From positions 1 through 7,639 of the forward strand of contig CANDYO010000093.1 in assembly GCA_947424995.1 (NCBI GenBank): a stretch of 7,639 nt of DNA, given 5' to 3'. The position numbers and the translations under genes are program-made. This document shows, in pieces, positions 5,762 through 7,639 of this stretch. The notes below the pieces were generated by a model that was given only the letters and a program-made list of their open reading frames with translations, did no database searches and was not told the DNA's origin. This DNA is from Rickettsiales bacterium (GTDB lineage Bacteria > Pseudomonadota > Alphaproteobacteria > Rickettsiales > CANDYO01). Every line of letters starts with the position of its first letter. Position 1 is the stretch's first letter.

Positions 5762-7029
5762 TGAGTAAATTTTTTGAAGATAGTTTAACTGTAGGTGACG
5801 CTGAGATAGCTAAATCGATTAATGATGAACTTCATCGTCAGCAAAATCAGATTGAATTAATTGCCTCTGAAAATATTGTCAGCAAAGCTGTACTTGAAGC
5901 TCAAGGCAGTATATTGACCAATAAATATGCAGAAGGTTATCCTGGTAGGCGTTATTATGGTGGTTGTGAATTTGTTGATCAGGTAGAAAACTTAGCTATT
6001 GAGAGAGCAAAGCAATTATTTAACTGTAAATTTGCTAATGTTCAGCCTCATTCAGGTTCACAGGCAAACCAAACAGTATTACTAGCTTTGGTTAAACCAG
6101 GTGATAAGATCCTTGGGATGTCACTAGCTGCTGGCGGTCATTTAACCCATGGAGCGGCACCAAATCTTTCTGGAAAATGGTTTGAATCTATTCAATATGG
6201 AGTTAAGCAAAGCGATTGTTTGATTGACTTTGATCAGGTGAGGGAACTTGCCCTATTACATAAGCCAAAGATTATTATTGCTGGTGGTTCTGCTTATCCT
6301 AGGACGATAGATTTTGCTAAGTTCAGAGCAATAGCGGATGAAGTTGGGGCTTATTTTTGGGTGGATATGGCCCATTTTGCTGGGCTAGTTGCGGCTAAAG
6401 AACATGAAAATCCTCTTGATTTTGCGGATGTAGTTACGACCACAACCCATAAAACTTTGCGTGGATCACGTGGAGGAATGGTGCTTACTAATAATGAGGA
6501 AATCGCTAAAAAAATAAACTCGGCGCTTTTTCCTGGGCTTCAAGGCGGTCCATTAATGCATGCCATTGCCGGCAAAGCTGTAGCTTTTAAAGAGGCGTTA
6601 ACTCCTGAATATGTAACTTATATAAAACAAGTAAAAGAAAATGCTAAAGTTTTAGCTGCGGTGATGATGGATAGAGGTTTCGGGGTAGTGACCGGTGGAA
6701 CTGATACTCATTTGCTTCTAGTTGATTTAAGCCCTAAAAATATTACCGGTAATGTTGCTGAAAAAACCTTAGAAGAAGCTGGGCTTACTTGTAATAAAAA
6801 CTCGATACCTTTTGATTTGCAAAAACCAACGATAACTTCTGGGATAAGACTCGGCTCACCAGCTGGCACAACTCGTGGCTTTGGCGTGAAGGAATTTGAA
6901 CTTATTGGTAATTTGATCACTGATGTTCTAGATGGAATAGCAGCAAATGACGAAGTTCACTTAAACCAAGTGATTAAAGCTACTGCAGGTGAAGTTAGTA
7001 AGTTATGCAAGGCCTTCCCGATATATTAG
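5761..7029 (+). CDS. glyA: Serine hydroxymethyltransferase
   Basis: PLP enzyme converting serine and tetrahydrofolate to glycine and 5,10-methylene-tetrahydrofolate, the main one-carbon source for purine, thymidylate and formyl-methionine synthesis. 422 residues, full length. Landmarks: ELIASENIVS (32-41), KYAEGYPGRRYYGG (55-68), VQPHSGSQAN (94-103), D202 and H205 in VDMAHFAG, the Schiff-base lysine K231 in TTTTHKTLRG, and R363 in GIRLGSPAGTTRGFG, which binds the substrate carboxylate. One oddity is TLRGSRGG at 232-239, where most bacterial enzymes have TLRGPRGG. A strong ribosome-binding site, AAAGGAG at 5747-5753, lies inside the end of rpiB; the ATG overlaps the rpiB stop by one base, so the start is secure. 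In many alphaproteobacteria nrdR follows; here a repeat and a permease do. The end lies in a GC-rich terminator-like stem. Confidence 0.97.
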   Translation: MSKFFEDSLTVGDAEIAKSINDELHRQQNQIELIASENIVSKAVLEAQGSILTNKYAEGYPGRRYYGGCEFVDQVENLAIERAKQLFNCKFANVQPHSGSQANQTVLLALVKPGDKILGMSLAAGGHLTHGAAPNLSGKWFESIQYGVKQSDCLIDFDQVRELALLHKPKIIIAGGSAYPRTIDFAKFRAIADEVGAYFWVDMAHFAGLVAAKEHENPLDFADVVTTTTHKTLRGSRGGMVLTNNEEIAKKINSALFPGLQGGPLMHAIAGKAVAFKEALTPEYVTYIKQVKENAKVLAAVMMDRGFGVVTGGTDTHLLLVDLSPKNITGNVAEKTLEEAGLTCNKNSIPFDLQKPTITSGIRLGSPAGTTRGFGVKEFELIGNLITDVLDGIAANDEVHLNQVIKATAGEVSKLCKAFPIY

Positions 7030-7042
7030 GGGGAGGGATTTT
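7013..7042 (+). terminator. Terminator-like GC stem overlapping the glyA stop
   Basis: CCTTCCC (7013-7019) pairs with GGGGAGG (7030-7036) over 7 bp with one G-T pair, around a 10-base loop, then GATTTT follows. The glyA stop (7027-7029) is in the loop. The stem is unusually G/C-rich for this sequence. The T-tract is short, so termination may be partial. Confidence 0.35.
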
Positions 7043-7050
7043 ACCGATGC

Positions 7051-7184
7051 CGTCATCTTTGAACGAGCGCAAGCGATGTTCGAAGATCCAGTTGAATTCT
7101 CTTCGTAAGGCTTGGCTTGATTAGAGTTTTAAAGAGATTTAAACTGGATTCTCGGTCCAAGCTTTGCTTGAGCCAAGAATGACG
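7051..7184. repeat. Composite palindromic repeat: two inverted copies of a 43-bp unit
   Basis: The non-coding gap after glyA holds a nested palindrome. The unit at 7142-7184 begins AACTGGAT and ends AATGACG; the unit at 7051-7093 is the same element on the opposite strand. The two agree at 26 of 43 positions, best at both ends (AACTGGAT exact) and poorly in the middle. Homology continues inward (7094-7101 against 7134-7141, 6 of 8), giving 51-base arms around a 32-base centre. Each unit also folds alone, e.g. ATCTTTGAAC (7055-7064) with GTTCGAAGAT (7078-7087). It is visibly richer in G+C than its surroundings. The CTGGAT...ATGACG pattern resembles interspersed palindromic repeats of intracellular alphaproteobacteria; this is recalled, not searched. 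Confidence 0.75.
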
Positions 7185-7202
7185 AGACTGGCTTAATGAC
7201 GA
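7178..7202 (+). repeat. Short direct repeat AATGACGA at the right edge of the palindromic element
   Basis: AATGACGA ends the right-hand unit (7178-7185) and recurs at 7195-7202, preceded by CTGGCTT (7188-7194). CTGG...AATGACG looks like a collapsed copy of the unit's two conserved ends with the middle deleted, though chance is possible for so short a match. Confidence 0.35.
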
Positions 7203-7247
7203 TCGTTACTTTAGAATAATAACATTATTTTTTGGAATTATAACCTT

Positions 7248-7639
7248 ATGGAATTTAGTATTTTCATTTTTATAAAACTGATAGCCCTCTTTAGCCTAGT
7301 GGGCTTAGGCTTCATTGCCCGTAAATATATAGAAATTGATAGAATCTCAATAGCTAAACTAGTGTTCTATATCATTGCGCCAATAGTTTTTGTGAATGCA
7401 ATTGGTAAAATAAAGCCTGAACTAAGTCTGTTTGTTCTGCCTTTAATCACTGCTTTAATCTCTAGCATCATCGCCTTTAGCGTTTTTTACATCGCTAAAT
7501 ATCGCTTTGATGATTCAAATCGAGCAATCTTAGCCTTCGCTTCCGCTAATTCTAATGTTGGTTATTTTCTATTGCCGATAGTTTGGGAGATTTTTGATGA
7601 AGTAGCTGCCGGTATTTTTGTAGTCATGGTGCTGGGTAA
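7248..7639 (+). CDS. AEC-family permease (auxin efflux carrier type), 3' end outside the window
   Basis: Partial gene: 130 complete codons plus two bases, open to the window edge. The final TAA of the window is out of frame (GGT then AA), so it is not a stop. The protein is strongly hydrophobic, with predicted membrane segments at about 4-23, 33-52, 59-83 and 95-115 and a fifth starting near 117. The motif ASANSNVGYFLLP (98-110) matches the conserved Asn/Gly/Pro segment of the Mem_trans/AEC family, as does KLVFYIIAPIVFVNAI (37-52). Family members have about 10 membrane helices and 300 residues, and export or exchange organic acids, malonate or auxin-like compounds; the substrate cannot be inferred. 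No strong ribosome-binding site: GGA at 7234-7236 is 11 bases away. TAGAAT at 7212-7217 is a possible -10. It is 218 bases past glyA with a palindromic element between, so probably a separate unit. Confidence 0.85.
   Translation, partial: MEFSIFIFIKLIALFSLVGLGFIARKYIEIDRISIAKLVFYIIAPIVFVNAIGKIKPELSLFVLPLITALISSIIAFSVFYIAKYRFDDSNRAILAFASANSNVGYFLLPIVWEIFDEVAAGIFVVMVLG

Noticed and set aside
6708..6920. 70-residue minus-strand reading frame
   Set aside because: It is antisense to conserved GlyA sequence, including the GIRLGSPAGTTRG motif, so it is a shadow.
7215..7233. AATAAT-AAC-ATTATT followed by T's as a terminator
   Set aside because: The 6-bp stem is purely A-T and sits just before the permease start, where a terminator makes little sense; a promoter-like AT stretch is more likely.
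7637..7639. TAA at the window end as the stop of the permease gene
   Set aside because: The frame from 7248 reads GGT then AA, so this TAA is out of frame and the gene continues.
1..7639. CRISPR array, tRNA, rRNA, transposase or phage genes
   Set aside because: No regularly spaced repeats, tRNA cloverleaf, rRNA segment, or transposase or phage protein motif was seen on either strand.

Overview
The window is an AT-rich (roughly one third GC by eye, not counted), gene-dense stretch of a bacterial chromosome. Its gene content fits an alphaproteobacterium of the Rickettsiales/Holosporales type, probably host-associated. The pointers are a Com1/ScsC-like thiol oxidoreductase next to an alpha-type DsbA with an extra cysteine pair, a TlyC-like CBS protein without the membrane domain, an rpiB-glyA pair, and a GC-richer palindromic repeat of the kind scattered through genomes of intracellular alphaproteobacteria. 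The lineage is inferred from content, not from a database search.

Layout, left to right. (1) 31-1485, plus: two tandem DsbA-family genes, one membrane-anchored with CGYC and one secreted with CPHC. (2) 1504-1710, minus: an unrecognised 68-residue protein with a strong ribosome-binding site, convergent with dsbA and sharing a terminator-like hairpin with it. (3) 1711-1941: an AT-rich divergent intergenic region with two perfect palindromes and a good sigma70-like promoter. (4) 1942-3039, plus: a stand-alone fold-type I aminotransferase. (5) 5197-3105, minus: a three-gene unit phoU-ybeY-tlyC, with a 9-bp perfect hairpin at the phoU/ybeY junction. (6) 5198-5314: the divergent phoU/rpiB control region, containing a dyad. 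(7) 5315-7029, plus: rpiB and glyA, overlapping by one base. (8) 7030-7247: a non-coding stretch with a terminator-like stem at the glyA stop and a nested inverted repeat of about 134 bp. (9) 7248 to the window end, plus: the start of an AEC-family permease, cut by the window edge.

How the genes work together. The two Dsb proteins form an envelope disulfide oxidation/isomerisation module. YbeY (rRNA maturation and quality control) and TlyC/CorC are a conserved pair; here they follow phoU rather than the usual phoH-like ybeZ. RpiB supplies pentose phosphates and GlyA supplies glycine and one-carbon units; their translational coupling is typical of alphaproteobacteria. The aminotransferase, the small orphan protein and the permease have no context that fixes their substrate or role.

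Most of the window is ordinary housekeeping. The least explained parts are the 68-residue orphan with its palindromic upstream region, the phoU/ybeY junction hairpin, and the composite palindromic element after glyA. No clear new multi-gene system is visible.
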